A stretch of DNA of 64,000 nt from JAKAWQ01 sp963745975 (GTDB lineage: Bacteria; Pseudomonadota; Alphaproteobacteria; Acetobacterales; Acetobacteraceae): positions 62,001 to 126,000 of the forward strand of contig CAVUZJ010000002.1 in the NCBI GenBank assembly GCA_963745975.1, given 5' to 3'. Position 1 is the stretch's first letter. Each line of letters begins with the position of its first letter. Below, piece by piece: positions 23,480 through 32,131 of this stretch. The position numbers and the translations under genes were made by a program. The notes below the pieces were generated by a model. The model saw only the letters and a program-made list of their open reading frames with translations. It was not told the DNA's origin and did no database searches.

Positions 23480-24112
23480 ATGGAGAAGTTCACGAAGCTC
23501 ACGGCGATCGCGGCGGCGCTGCCGATGGCGAACATCGATACGGACAAGGTCATCCCTTCGCGCTTCCTCAAGACGATCAAGCGGACCGGGCTCGGCGCGC
23601 ACCTCTTCGATGCGCTCCGCTACGACCACCGCGACGGGAGCGAGGTTCCGGACTTCGTGCTCAATCGCGAGCCGTGGCGGGGCGCGGGCGTGCTGGTGGC
23701 GGGCGATAATTTCGGCTGCGGATCGTCGCGCGAGCACGCGCCGTGGGCGCTGCTCGATTTCGGCATAAAGTGCGTCATCGCGCCTTCGTTCGGCGATATC
23801 TTCTACAACAACAGTCTGAAGAACGGGCTGCTGCCGATCCGTCTGCCGCTCGCAGTTTGCGAGCAATTGATGGCGGACGCGGTGATGGGTGGCAATGCGC
23901 GGCTCACGATCGACCTCGAGCGGCAGGTGGTGATCCGGCCGAGCGGGGAAGAGATTCATTTCGAGATCGACCCGTTCCGCAAGCATCTCCTGCTCGAGGG
24001 GCTCGACGATATCGGCCAGACGATGGCGCATGCGCCGGCGATCGGCCGCTTCGAGGACAAGCGGCGCAGCGATTGGGCCTGGCTGCCCGCGACCACCGAC
24101 GCCGCCGCCTGA
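23480..24112 (+). CDS. leuD: 3-isopropylmalate dehydratase small subunit
   Basis: A 210-aa swivel-domain subunit from ATG 23480. Conserved NIDTDKVIPSRFLKTIKRTG and GDNFGCGSSREHAPWALLDF line the active site, followed by IAPSFGDIFYNNSLKNGLLP. It forms a heterodimer with LeuC. It starts 2 nt after the leuC stop and is followed by leuB after another 2 nt, so the leuCDB genes are a single transcriptional and probably translational unit. Confidence 0.96.
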   Translation: MEKFTKLTAIAAALPMANIDTDKVIPSRFLKTIKRTGLGAHLFDALRYDHRDGSEVPDFVLNREPWRGAGVLVAGDNFGCGSSREHAPWALLDFGIKCVIAPSFGDIFYNNSLKNGLLPIRLPLAVCEQLMADAVMGGNARLTIDLERQVVIRPSGEEIHFEIDPFRKHLLLEGLDDIGQTMAHAPAIGRFEDKRRSDWAWLPATTDAAA

Positions 24113-24114
24113 AT

Positions 24115-25227
24115 ATGCCCGCCAACAAGACACTCCTGCTGCTGCCGGGCGACGGCATCGGCCCGGAGGTGATGGCGGAGGTGCGCCATGTCATCGCATG
24201 GATGGCGCGGCACCGTGCGATCTCCTTCGACATCTCCGAGGACCTCGTGGGTGGGGCGGCGATCGACGCGCGCGGCACGCCGATCACAGAGGAAACGCTC
24301 GCACGCGCGAAGGCGGCGGACGCGGTTCTGTTCGGCGCCGTCGGCGGGCCGAAATGGGACCATCTCGGCTTCGCGAACCGCCCGGAGATCGGGATCTTGC
24401 GGCTGCGGCGCGAGCTTGGCCTGTTCGCCAATCTGCGGCCGGCCGTGGTGCTCGAACCGCTCGTCGATGCGAGCACGCTGAAACCCGAAGTGGTGCGCGG
24501 GCTCGACCTGATGATCGTGCGCGAGGCGACGGGCGGCATCTATTTCGGCGAGCCGCGCGGCGTCGAGATGCTCCCTGATGGCCAGAAGCGCGGGATCAAC
24601 ACGGAAGTTTATACGACCGGCGAGATCGAGCGGGTCGGGCGCATCGCCTTCGAGCTGGCGGGCAAGCGAGAGAAGCGGCTTTGCAGCGTCGAGAAGGCGA
24701 ACGTGATGGAAAGCGGCCTCCTCTGGCGCGAGACGATGAGCGCGCTGGGCAAGCGGGAATTTCCCGACATCGCGCTCTCGCACATGTACGCCGACAATTG
24801 CGCGATGCAGCTGGTGCGCAACCCGCGCCAATTCGACGTGATCGTCACCTCCAACCTCTTCGGCGATTTGCTCTCGGACCTGGCCTCGATGCTGACGGGA
24901 AGCCTCGGGATGCTGCCCTCGGCGACGCTCGGCGCGGCGGACGCGTCGGGCAAGCGCCCGGCGCTCTACGAGCCGATTCACGGCAGCGCCCCCGATATCG
25001 CGGGCAAGGGAATCGCCAACCCGATGGCCGAAATCCTGAGCTTCGCGATGCTGCTCCGATGGTCCTTCGCGCTCGAGGAGGAGGCCAGGCTGCTCGAGCA
25101 GGCGACGACGAAGGTACTCGCCGCGGGGCTGCGCACGCCGGACGTGATGGCGCCCGGCTGCACGGAGGTCGGAACCGCCGCGATGGGCGCAGCGGTGGTG
25201 AAAGAGCTCGACACGCTCGCGGCCTGA
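24115..25227 (+). CDS. leuB: 3-isopropylmalate dehydrogenase
   Basis: A 370-aa NAD-dependent beta-decarboxylating dehydrogenase catalysing the third step of leucine synthesis. It starts MPANKTLLLLPGDGIGPEVM. FGAVGGPKWDH, an Arg-rich substrate loop (ILRLRRELGLFANLRP) and the VEKANVMESGLLWRE region follow. Catalytic Asp residues lie in VTSNLFGDLLSDLASML, and the NAD-specificity block is LYEPIHGSAPDIAGKGIANP. It is the last gene of the ffh-to-leuB block; the next gene begins 47 nt later with a different function. Confidence 0.97.
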   Translation: MPANKTLLLLPGDGIGPEVMAEVRHVIAWMARHRAISFDISEDLVGGAAIDARGTPITEETLARAKAADAVLFGAVGGPKWDHLGFANRPEIGILRLRRELGLFANLRPAVVLEPLVDASTLKPEVVRGLDLMIVREATGGIYFGEPRGVEMLPDGQKRGINTEVYTTGEIERVGRIAFELAGKREKRLCSVEKANVMESGLLWRETMSALGKREFPDIALSHMYADNCAMQLVRNPRQFDVIVTSNLFGDLLSDLASMLTGSLGMLPSATLGAADASGKRPALYEPIHGSAPDIAGKGIANPMAEILSFAMLLRWSFALEEEARLLEQATTKVLAAGLRTPDVMAPGCTEVGTAAMGAAVVKELDTLAA

Positions 25228-25274
25228 GCGTGGCGAGAGCCCGCGGCGCCGGCGTGACGCGCGGAGGGCATTGA

Positions 25275-26342
25275 ATGGCGCCGTCCGGGGGCCGGTTTCG
25301 CTGGGGCATTCTCGGCACCGGCGCGATTGCGGGCCAGTTCGCGACCGAGCTCGGGCGCGCGGAAGGGGCGGAGCTCCATGCCGTGGCCTCGCGCGAGAGG
25401 GAACGAGCCCGATCCTTTGCGGCGGCCCATGGAGCGAGCATCGCGCATGGGTCGTACGAGGCCCTGCTCGCCGATCCGGCCGTCGATATCGTCTATGTCG
25501 CGACGCAAGCGGAGCGGCACCACGATCATTGCCTGGCAGCGCTGGATGCCGGCAAGCCGGTTCTGTGCGAGAAGCCGTTCGGGCTGAGCGCGCGCGAGGC
25601 GGCGGCGATGGCGGCGGGCGCGCGCGCGAGGAACCTCTTCTGCATGGAGGCGATGTGGATGCGGTTCAGCCCGCTGGTGCGGCGGGCGCGCGAGCATGTC
25701 CGGTCCGGCAGGCTCGGCGCGATCGGATTCCTGCGCGCGGAGGTGGGCTATCGCGCCGGCGAGGCGCGCCTTCGCGAGGCCAGTCCGGGGCACGGCGCGC
25801 TGCTGAATTTCGGCGTGTACGGGACTTCGCTCGCCCATTTCCTCTGCGGCCCGCCGACGCGGGTGCAGGTCGAGATGACGCGGCACGCCTCGGGGCTCGA
25901 TGAGAGCTTTTGCGCGACGCTGCGCTACCCGACCCACATCGCGACGATCAGCGCCGGGATCGGCGCTGCGATGACCAACGAGGCGGTTGTCGTGGGCAGC
26001 GCGGGGCGGTTGCGGCTCGGGGCGCCGTTTTTCAATCCGGGATACCTTCAATATGTGCGGGAGGATATGCGGGAAGGGGGGAGCCCGGCGCGGGCGAGCC
26101 GCCTTGCGGAGCGGCTGCCTGGTCTCGGCCTTTTGCAAGGATCCTTTGTCGCTTCATGGCTCAGGGGGCGCGGGCAGATCGTGGCGCGACCGCGCGGCGC
26201 CCACGGCCTCCGGCTGGAAGCGGAGGAGGTGATGCGTTGCCTCAGGGATGGGGAGACGGAGAGCCCGGTCGTGCCGCTCGCGGAGACGGTCGCGGTGATG
26301 GAGACGCTGGACGCCATCCGCGCCGCTGCGGGCTCAGCGTGA
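25275..26342 (+). CDS. Gfo/Idh/MocA family oxidoreductase
   Basis: A 355-aa NAD(P)-dependent oxidoreductase. The N-terminal Rossmann fold has FRWGILGTGAIAGQFATEL, DIVYVATQAERHHDHCLAAL and KPVLCEKPFGLSAREAA, which holds the catalytic Lys of the EKP motif. The C-terminal alpha/beta domain starts at NLFCMEAMWMRFSPLVRRAR (dihydrodiol/xylose-dehydrogenase-like). Substrates in this family are sugars, inositols or dihydrodiols, and I cannot choose between them. A GGAGGG lies before ATG 25275. The stop codon is inside the first bases of the dispersed repeat that follows. Confidence 0.85.
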   Translation: MAPSGGRFRWGILGTGAIAGQFATELGRAEGAELHAVASRERERARSFAAAHGASIAHGSYEALLADPAVDIVYVATQAERHHDHCLAALDAGKPVLCEKPFGLSAREAAAMAAGARARNLFCMEAMWMRFSPLVRRAREHVRSGRLGAIGFLRAEVGYRAGEARLREASPGHGALLNFGVYGTSLAHFLCGPPTRVQVEMTRHASGLDESFCATLRYPTHIATISAGIGAAMTNEAVVVGSAGRLRLGAPFFNPGYLQYVREDMREGGSPARASRLAERLPGLGLLQGSFVASWLRGRGQIVARPRGAHGLRLEAEEVMRCLRDGETESPVVPLAETVAVMETLDAIRAAAGSA

Positions 26343-26484
26343 TCGCCGGAGGTGGAATCGGGGCACCCCGCGAACTCGTTCGCGGGGACCCCGGCACCGA
26401 AGGCGTGAATCACGCGATCAAACAATGACCTAGAGCGGGATTGGTGAGCGCGAGCGAACCTATCCCGCTCTAGGCGTGATCGCC
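26336..26484. repeat. bipartite palindromic repeat, copy C
   Basis: Begins AGCGTGATCGCCGGAGG (26336 on), overlapping the Gfo/Idh stop. It then has GGCGTGAATCACGCGATCA and the stem TAGAGCGGGAT (26431-26441) with ATCCCGCTCTA (26462-26472). A fresh GCGTGATCGCC at 26474-26484 looks like the start of another unit. It separates two convergent genes and closely matches copy D. An unrelated small hairpin (CCCCGCGAA-ctcg-TTCGCGGGG, about 26367-26388) is inserted in its first half. Confidence 0.8.
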
Positions 26485-26491
26485 GGGTCCG

Positions 26492-27739
26492 TCAGGGACT
26501 CCGGGGGAGCGGAGCGATCGGCGCGAAGCTCGAGGTGATGGTCCGCGGATTGGCGAATCGCTCGGGGTACTGCAGCGTCTCGATCAGCTCGGTCATGTGC
26601 AGCGCGAGCTCCGGCGAGAGGCGGCATGGCCGCCGCTCGCGGATCGACTCCGCCATTTCCGCGGGCCCGCGCAGGAAGTCGACCGGCTTGTTGCCGCCCG
26701 AGCTCTGGAACCGCGGCTTCTGCGCATAGGGATATCTGCGCTCGAGCCGCCAGCCGCCGAGGGAATAGGGAAGGCGGAGCGCATGCTCGACCCGGCCCCG
26801 GACCTCTCTCCAGCGCGCGCCGATGGCCGCGAGCACGCGGTTCGGCGGAGCCTGGCGCCAGTACACCGGCGCGGCATCGTTGCGGACATCCTCGGTGCGG
26901 ACGATTCCCCTCTCGCCCACGATGACGAGCGATTTGTCCGCGGGTGCCACGATGCTGCACGTCACGCGCGCGACAATGCCGTTGTCATATTCGAGGCAGC
27001 CGACCGAGAAGTCCGGCGCCATCCGCTCGACCGCGATGCCCTTGTCGGGAAGGAGGCACGAGGCATAGGCGTGGACCCGCCTTGCCGGGCCGAAAAAGGC
27101 CGCGAGCCACGAAAGAACATAGCCGGCGTGCTCGTAGGTGCAGCCCGTTTCGAACTCGTCGCGGGCGGGCCAGGGGGCGCCGGAAGCGCTGCGCCATCGC
27201 GTCGGGTCGAGCCGGTGGATCATGCCGTCGTCGAAGTTCGCGTAAACGAGGCGGACCGGCCCGAGCGCGCCGTCCGCGAGCGCTCTTCGCATCGTCTGCG
27301 CGGTCTCGCCGAGCAGGCTGCAGGGCGCGGCGGCAAGAGACAATCCGCGCTCCCTGGCCAGGCGGACCAGGTCCGCCGCTTTCTCGCTCTCCATGGCGAG
27401 CGGCTTCTCGGAATAGACGTGCTTGCCGGCGTCGAGGCACGCCTTCGTCAGATCGTAATGGCTGCGCGGATTGGTGAGATTGAGCACCATCTCGACCGCC
27501 GGATCGTCCAGCAATTCGTTAAGTGAAGGAAACGATACGGTCTTGTGATAGTCGGAGAAATCCTTGAGGCGGCGCGGATCATAGTCGTGGACGCCGATCA
27601 GCCTGAGGCCCGGATGGCGCGCCAGCGTCGCCATGTAGAGATCGGCGACATAGCCGCAGCCGAGGATGGCGATGTTCACGGGATCGTTCCGCCCCGTGCG
27701 GGCAGGCGCCGAACGGTGCTCTGGCGTGGGGGTGGTCAA
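26492..27739 (-). CDS. Gfo/Idh/MocA family oxidoreductase
   Basis: A 415-aa protein (about 395 aa if it starts at GTG 27679). The Rossmann fold starts VNIAILGCGYVADLYMATLA. EMVLNLTNPRSHYDLTKACL and HVYSEKPLAMESEKAADLVR follow, with the EKP Lys. The C-terminal domain has GCTYEHAGYVLSWLAAFFGP and a long basic tail. The TTG at 27739 is the farthest start but has no good ribosome-binding site; the GTG lies directly before the fold and may be real. It runs convergently to the other Gfo/Idh gene and resembles it only at family level. Substrate not deducible. Confidence 0.8.
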   Translation of the reverse strand: MTTPTPEHRSAPARTGRNDPVNIAILGCGYVADLYMATLARHPGLRLIGVHDYDPRRLKDFSDYHKTVSFPSLNELLDDPAVEMVLNLTNPRSHYDLTKACLDAGKHVYSEKPLAMESEKAADLVRLARERGLSLAAAPCSLLGETAQTMRRALADGALGPVRLVYANFDDGMIHRLDPTRWRSASGAPWPARDEFETGCTYEHAGYVLSWLAAFFGPARRVHAYASCLLPDKGIAVERMAPDFSVGCLEYDNGIVARVTCSIVAPADKSLVIVGERGIVRTEDVRNDAAPVYWRQAPPNRVLAAIGARWREVRGRVEHALRLPYSLGGWRLERRYPYAQKPRFQSSGGNKPVDFLRGPAEMAESIRERRPCRLSPELALHMTELIETLQYPERFANPRTITSSFAPIAPLPRSP

Positions 27740-27843
27740 ATGAGGCTCGCCTCGAAAGCGGGGGGTCTCTAGCGCAGCGAGCCGGCGGCGGAAACATCGC
27801 CGGCCGGCGGGGAGGGTTGCGAGGGCTGAGCCCTTGGGCCTGC

Positions 27844-28143
27844 TTACATGGCCTGCATCGCGGCGGTGAGGCCTTTTTGCAGGTCGTCCTGATTCATCAC
27901 GGGCAGGAACTCGATTTCGGCGTTGAGGGCCATGAAGAGGGGTTCGGCGATCGCCGGAATGTCCGAGGCGTCTTTCATGTCGAAGAAGAGCATTGCGGAG
28001 CGGCAGCCTTTGTGGGCGGTGAAATAGGCGGCTTCGGGCTTCAGCTTCTGCATCGTCGCTTCCATGACCTTGGCGAACGAGCCGTCCTTGATCACGCGGT
28101 TGCCGAGATCGGTCGGGAACGTGATTCGCAGCATCGTGCGCAT
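27844..28143 (-). CDS. small conserved hypothetical protein
   Basis: A 99-aa protein from ATG 28143, chosen for the AGGGAGG site (complement of 28153-28159). It reads MLRITFPTDLGNRVIKDG near the start, KLKPEAAYFTAHKGCRSAML in the middle and IAEPLFMALNAEIEFLPVMN near the end, suggesting a small ferredoxin-like alpha/beta fold (inference). I do not know its function. It lies 43 nt after the intradiol dioxygenase gene on the same strand and is probably co-transcribed with it. Confidence 0.65.
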   Translation of the reverse strand: MRTMLRITFPTDLGNRVIKDGSFAKVMEATMQKLKPEAAYFTAHKGCRSAMLFFDMKDASDIPAIAEPLFMALNAEIEFLPVMNQDDLQKGLTAAMQAM

Positions 28144-28186
28144 GGCTTGGGTCCTCCCTGGCATTTTGTTACGGTTTACGAACGAT

Positions 28187-29086
28187 TCAGGCGCCGTCGC
28201 GGGTGAGCACGAAGTCGTATTCGAGGGTGTAGAAGGGACGCTCGCGCGTGGTGCCGTCCGGGGCGGGGCCCGGATCGTGGCGGACGAAGTCGACGATGAG
28301 GGAGGGGCGGACGCCGAAGGCGACGTCGTCCTCGATATGGGGGCTGCCGCGCACGAAGAGGTGGGTCATGAGGGAATCGGCGCCGGGCGCCTCGAGGGCG
28401 AAGTGGAGGTGGGCGGGGCGCCAGAAGCATTTCGTTGTGTTCATGATGAAGTCGCCGAGGGCGGCGTCCATCGGCGCCGGGTAGGGCGTGGGCAGCACGC
28501 TCCGGAACGAGTAGCGGCCTTCGGCGTCGCCCTGGATGCGGCCGCGGCCCCACATGTGGGAGGGGTCGAAATTGTCCTGCACGTCGTAGAGGCCGCGTTC
28601 GTCCGAGTGCCAGACGTTGAGGATGGTGCCCGGGATGGGCTTGCCCGCGGTGTCGAGGGTGCGGCCGTGGACGAGAAGGGGCTGGCCCTGGGCGCCGCCG
28701 GAGATGTCGGTGCCGGAGGGGAAGATGGGCGCGTCGGCGAGGAAGAAGGGGCCGATCAGGGTGGGGATGGTGGCGCCGGGCGGCTTGGGCTGCGAGGTCG
28801 CGAGGACCTGCATGGAGAGCCCGATCGAGTCCGAGAGGGCGATGAACTCGTTGCGGCCGTTCTTGGTGACCGAGGCGGCCTTGGCGAGGAATGCCATCGC
28901 CGTTTCCCATTCCTGCCAGGTGACGCGGTTCTCGCGCACGAAGGCGTGAAGGTGGCGGACGAGGCCGAAGACGAGCTCGCGGAGGCGGGGGTTGGGGGTG
29001 TGGGCGAAGCGGGCGAGGACCTCGGCCAGGATTTCCTCCTGGGCCGCGGCCGCGAAGGTTGGATTGGCGGGGTGCTGGTCGTCCAT
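28187..29086 (-). CDS. intradiol ring-cleavage dioxygenase, hydroxyquinol 1,2-dioxygenase-like
   Basis: A 299-aa protein. The N-terminal helical dimerisation domain (about residues 15-100) is followed by the beta-sandwich. Non-haem Fe(III) ligands are all present: Tyr167 in RGLYDVQ, Tyr202 in PTPYPAP, and His226 and His228 in RPAHLHF. The GLYDVQ context is closer to hydroxyquinol than catechol 1,2-dioxygenases, so maleylacetate formation from hydroxyquinol is my preferred reading. Neighbours are a small unknown protein and a universal stress protein; no maleylacetate reductase is in view. The start at ATG 29086 is 10 nt after the upstream gene. Confidence 0.85.
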   Translation of the reverse strand: MDDQHPANPTFAAAAQEEILAEVLARFAHTPNPRLRELVFGLVRHLHAFVRENRVTWQEWETAMAFLAKAASVTKNGRNEFIALSDSIGLSMQVLATSQPKPPGATIPTLIGPFFLADAPIFPSGTDISGGAQGQPLLVHGRTLDTAGKPIPGTILNVWHSDERGLYDVQDNFDPSHMWGRGRIQGDAEGRYSFRSVLPTPYPAPMDAALGDFIMNTTKCFWRPAHLHFALEAPGADSLMTHLFVRGSPHIEDDVAFGVRPSLIVDFVRHDPGPAPDGTTRERPFYTLEYDFVLTRDGA

Positions 29087-29096
29087 CGGGGGCCTC

Positions 29097-30029
29097 TCAG
29101 TGGGACATTAGGACGGGGAGGGTCATGGTGGCGAGCAGGGCGCGGGTGACGCCGCCGAGCACGACCTCGCGGGCGCGCGAATGGGCGTAGGCGCCGACGA
29201 CGAGGAGGTCGGCGGCCGTGTCGCTCGCGTAATTGAGGAGGGCGTCCGCCTCCGTGACCTGGGGGCGGACGACGTAGGTGGGGGCGCCGAGGCTTTCGGC
29301 GATCGTTTCGGCCGGGCGGGCGTCGATGGCGTGGCGGGCGAGATGGCGGGCGGCGGCGGAAGTGGGAAGCTCGGTGCCGGGTGGGGTGAGCGGCCCGCGA
29401 TGGACGGCGAGGAGGGTGGTTTTGGCGCCGGGTGCGATGAGGGGGAGCGCGTCGTGGGCGGCGCGGGTGGACTCGCGGGTTTCCGTCCAGCCGATGACGA
29501 CGTTGGCGCCGACGGTTGCGAAATGCCCGGCATAGGGGACGAGGAGGGCGGGCCGGCCGGAGGTGAGGAGGACGTCCTCGATCACGTGGCGGGCGAGCGG
29601 GGCGAGCGGATCGTCGGGGTCGGGCTGGCCGAGGACGACGAGATCGGCGGTGTGGGCGTGGCGGACGATGGCGGCGGCGGGCGGGCCGATTTCGGTCTCG
29701 AAGGTGCCGCGGAGGTTGTGTGCCGCGAGGGATTCGCGGAAGGCCGAGCCGATCCGCTCGGCCTGCTCGGGGGGGCTGCCGGGCTCCGATTCGGCGACGG
29801 CCTCGGGGATGGCGGAGGCGGTGGCGATGTCCGCGAGCCCCTGGAGGCCGAGCGGCGAGGGATAGACGTGGGGCCGCTCGGGGGCGGGTTCGCCGGGGCC
29901 GAGGAGGCGATGGGGACAGAGGCCGATCAGGCCGGCGCCGTGGCGCGCGGCGAGCGATAAGGCGATAGCGAGGCAGGAATCGCTTCGCTCGCTCGCGTCG
30001 AGCACGATCAGGATATCCTTGAGAGCCAC
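29097..30029 (-). CDS. tandem-domain universal stress protein
   Basis: A 310-aa protein with two UspA domains. The first (1-150) starts DILIVLDASERSDSCLAIAL and ends DVLLTSGRPALLVPYAG. The second (about 160-310) ends with the ATP-site-like VVGAYAHSRAREVVLGGVTR and PVLMSH. It starts at GTG 30029 with GGAGGCG upstream. Two-domain Usp proteins bind nucleotides and accompany stress or catabolic operons; here it is the first gene before the dioxygenase. It is divergent from the GMC oxidoreductase, sharing a 130-bp promoter region. Confidence 0.85.
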   Translation of the reverse strand: MALKDILIVLDASERSDSCLAIALSLAARHGAGLIGLCPHRLLGPGEPAPERPHVYPSPLGLQGLADIATASAIPEAVAESEPGSPPEQAERIGSAFRESLAAHNLRGTFETEIGPPAAAIVRHAHTADLVVLGQPDPDDPLAPLARHVIEDVLLTSGRPALLVPYAGHFATVGANVVIGWTETRESTRAAHDALPLIAPGAKTTLLAVHRGPLTPPGTELPTSAAARHLARHAIDARPAETIAESLGAPTYVVRPQVTEADALLNYASDTAADLLVVGAYAHSRAREVVLGGVTRALLATMTLPVLMSH

Positions 30030-30159
30030 TTTCGCCTCCCGTTTCCGGAGAACTGGAGCGTTCCATTCCGCGGCGTTCGATGCAAGCGGGCGCCATTGCG
30101 CGGGTACTGCGGGGACGGCAGAATCGCGGGCGGCGGAGCGCGCGAAGGAAAACCGGGGG

Positions 30160-31767
30160 ATGGAAGCGGACTACGTGGTGGTCGGCGCGGGATCGGCCGG
30201 CTCCGTCATCGCGAGCCGGCTGACCGAGGGGCGGGCGCGAGTGCTGCTGCTCGAGGCGGGGCCGCGGGACCGCAATCCGCTGATCCATATTCCGGCGGGC
30301 ACGCTCAAGCTGATGCACCATCCGGTTCTCAACTGGAACTATTCGGCCGAGGGCGGGCCGGGCACGGCGGGGCGGAAGATCCATTGGCCGCGGGGCAAGG
30401 TGCTCGGCGGGTCGAGCTCGATCAACGGGATGCTCTATGTGCGCGGCAACCCGGCCGACTTTGACGGCTGGGCGCAGATGGGCTGCCGCGGCTGGAGCTT
30501 TGCCGACGTGCTGCCGCTGTTTCGCAAATCGGAGGATTATGAGCGGGGAGAGACGGAGCTGCGCGGGAAGGGCGGGCCGCTCCGGGTGGAGGCGTATCGG
30601 ACGATCCTGCCGCTTACGCATCGGTTCGTGGAGGCGGCGGGGGAGGCGGGGTTTCCGTTCAGCGAGGACCTCAACGGGCGCGTGCAGGAGGGGGTTGGGT
30701 ATTCGCAGATGACGCGGCGGGGGCGGTTCCGCGCCTCGACGGCGCGGAGCTTCCTGGCGGCGGCGAAGGGGCGGGAGAATTTGCGGATCGAGACCGGGGC
30801 GCTGGCGACGCGGCTTCTCTTCGAGGGGACGCGGTGCGTGGGCGTTGCGTTCCGCCAAGGGGACAAAGATCGGGGGAAGGATGTGGTGGCGCGGGCGGCG
30901 CGGGGTGTGGTGCTGTGCGGCGGTTCGGTGAATTCCCCGCATTTGCTGCAGATTTCGGGCGTGGGGCCGGCCGAGCATCTGGCGGCGATCGGCGTCGCGG
31001 TGGTGCACGCGCTGCCGGGCGTGGGGCGCAATCTCGCGGATCATTACGTTGCGCGCATCGCGCATCGGGCGAAGGATGCGATCTCGATCAACCAGCTCGC
31101 GCATGGGCTCAGGCTGGCGCGGGAGGCCGCGCTTTTCGTGCTGACGGGGCGCGGGGCGCTCACCTTCGGGGTGACGACGGCACAGGTGTTCTGCCGCTCA
31201 CGCGAGGGGCTGGCGAGCCCGGACTTGCAGCTTCTGTTCACGCCGGCGAGCCATGATCCGCAGAAGTTCGGGTCGCTTGAGAAGAAGCCCGGGTTTTCGG
31301 TGGCGGTGTGCCCGGTGCGGCCGGACAGCCGCGGGACGGTGATGGCGGCCTCGCCCGATCCGTTCGCGGCACCGGCGATCGTGCCCAACTATCTCTCCGC
31401 GCCGAGCGATGTGCGCGTGATGATCGCGGGGCTCGGGCTCACGCGAAAAATCCTGGCCGAGCCTGCGATCGCGCGTTTCAGCGAGGGCGAGACGCTGCCG
31501 GGCGCGGCGGTCGCGTCCGACGAGGCGCTGGCGGACTACGCGCGGCAGTACGGGACGACGCTCTACCATCCGGTGGGGACGTGCCGGATGGGCGAGGACC
31601 CGATGGCGGTCGTCGATTCGCGGCTTCGCGTGCGCGGGCTCGAGGGGCTTCGGGTGATCGACGCCTCGATCATGCCGACGCTCACCACCGGCAACACGAA
31701 TGCGCCGACGATCATGATCGCGGAGAAGGGTGCGGCGATGATGCGCGAGGACGACGAGGCGGGATGA
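30160..31767 (+). CDS. GMC-family FAD-dependent oxidoreductase (choline/alcohol dehydrogenase-like)
   Basis: A 535-aa flavoprotein from ATG 30160; the longer frame upstream runs through the divergent promoter. The FAD fold is DYVVVGAGSAGSVIASRLTE. GMC signature 1 is KVLGGSSSINGMLYVRGNP and signature 2 is GGSVNSPHLLQISGVGP. The catalytic pair is the His in YHPVGTCRMG and the Asn in TTGNTNAPTIMIAEKG. These enzymes oxidise primary alcohols to aldehydes; the substrate is not evident. A DUF1330 gene overlaps or abuts its stop. Confidence 0.88.
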   Translation: MEADYVVVGAGSAGSVIASRLTEGRARVLLLEAGPRDRNPLIHIPAGTLKLMHHPVLNWNYSAEGGPGTAGRKIHWPRGKVLGGSSSINGMLYVRGNPADFDGWAQMGCRGWSFADVLPLFRKSEDYERGETELRGKGGPLRVEAYRTILPLTHRFVEAAGEAGFPFSEDLNGRVQEGVGYSQMTRRGRFRASTARSFLAAAKGRENLRIETGALATRLLFEGTRCVGVAFRQGDKDRGKDVVARAARGVVLCGGSVNSPHLLQISGVGPAEHLAAIGVAVVHALPGVGRNLADHYVARIAHRAKDAISINQLAHGLRLAREAALFVLTGRGALTFGVTTAQVFCRSREGLASPDLQLLFTPASHDPQKFGSLEKKPGFSVAVCPVRPDSRGTVMAASPDPFAAPAIVPNYLSAPSDVRVMIAGLGLTRKILAEPAIARFSEGETLPGAAVASDEALADYARQYGTTLYHPVGTCRMGEDPMAVVDSRLRVRGLEGLRVIDASIMPTLTTGNTNAPTIMIAEKGAAMMREDDEAG

Positions 31768-31778
31768 AGGAGGTGGGC

Positions 31779-32084
31779 ATGAAGGGGTATCTGTTCGCGG
31801 AGATCGAGGTCACGGATCCCGAGACCTACAAGCAGTACATGCCGCTCGCAGGGGCGGCGATCGCCGCGTACGGCGGGCGGTTCGTGATCCGCGGGGGCGA
31901 TCCGGAGGTGGTGGAGGGCGGGCGGAGCGCAAAGCGATGCGTGCTCGTGGAGTTCGAGAGCGTGGAGCGCCTCAAGGAGTTCTATCATTCGGCGCAATAT
32001 CAGGCGGCGGCGGCGATTCGGCAGAAGGCGTCCACCGGGCATGTGTACCTGCTGAGCGGGGCGCCCGAGGGGGCGCCCGAGTGA
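31779..32084 (+). CDS. DUF1330 family protein
   Basis: A 101-aa protein from ATG 31779, preferred because AAGGAGG lies at 31767-31773. An ATG at 31764 overlapping the previous stop would add five residues. It has the DUF1330 layout: GYLFAEIEVTDPETYKQYMP, GGRFVIRGGDPEVVEG, VLVEFESVERLKEFYHSAQY. It is a small dimeric alpha/beta-barrel fold of unknown function, often near GMC or catabolic genes. Co-transcription with the GMC oxidoreductase is likely. Confidence 0.82.
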   Translation: MKGYLFAEIEVTDPETYKQYMPLAGAAIAAYGGRFVIRGGDPEVVEGGRSAKRCVLVEFESVERLKEFYHSAQYQAAAAIRQKASTGHVYLLSGAPEGAPE

Positions 32085-32131
32085 AGGTTTCGATCACGTT
32101 ATGAGAGCGGCAGGCCGGGGGCAGGCGTGCG

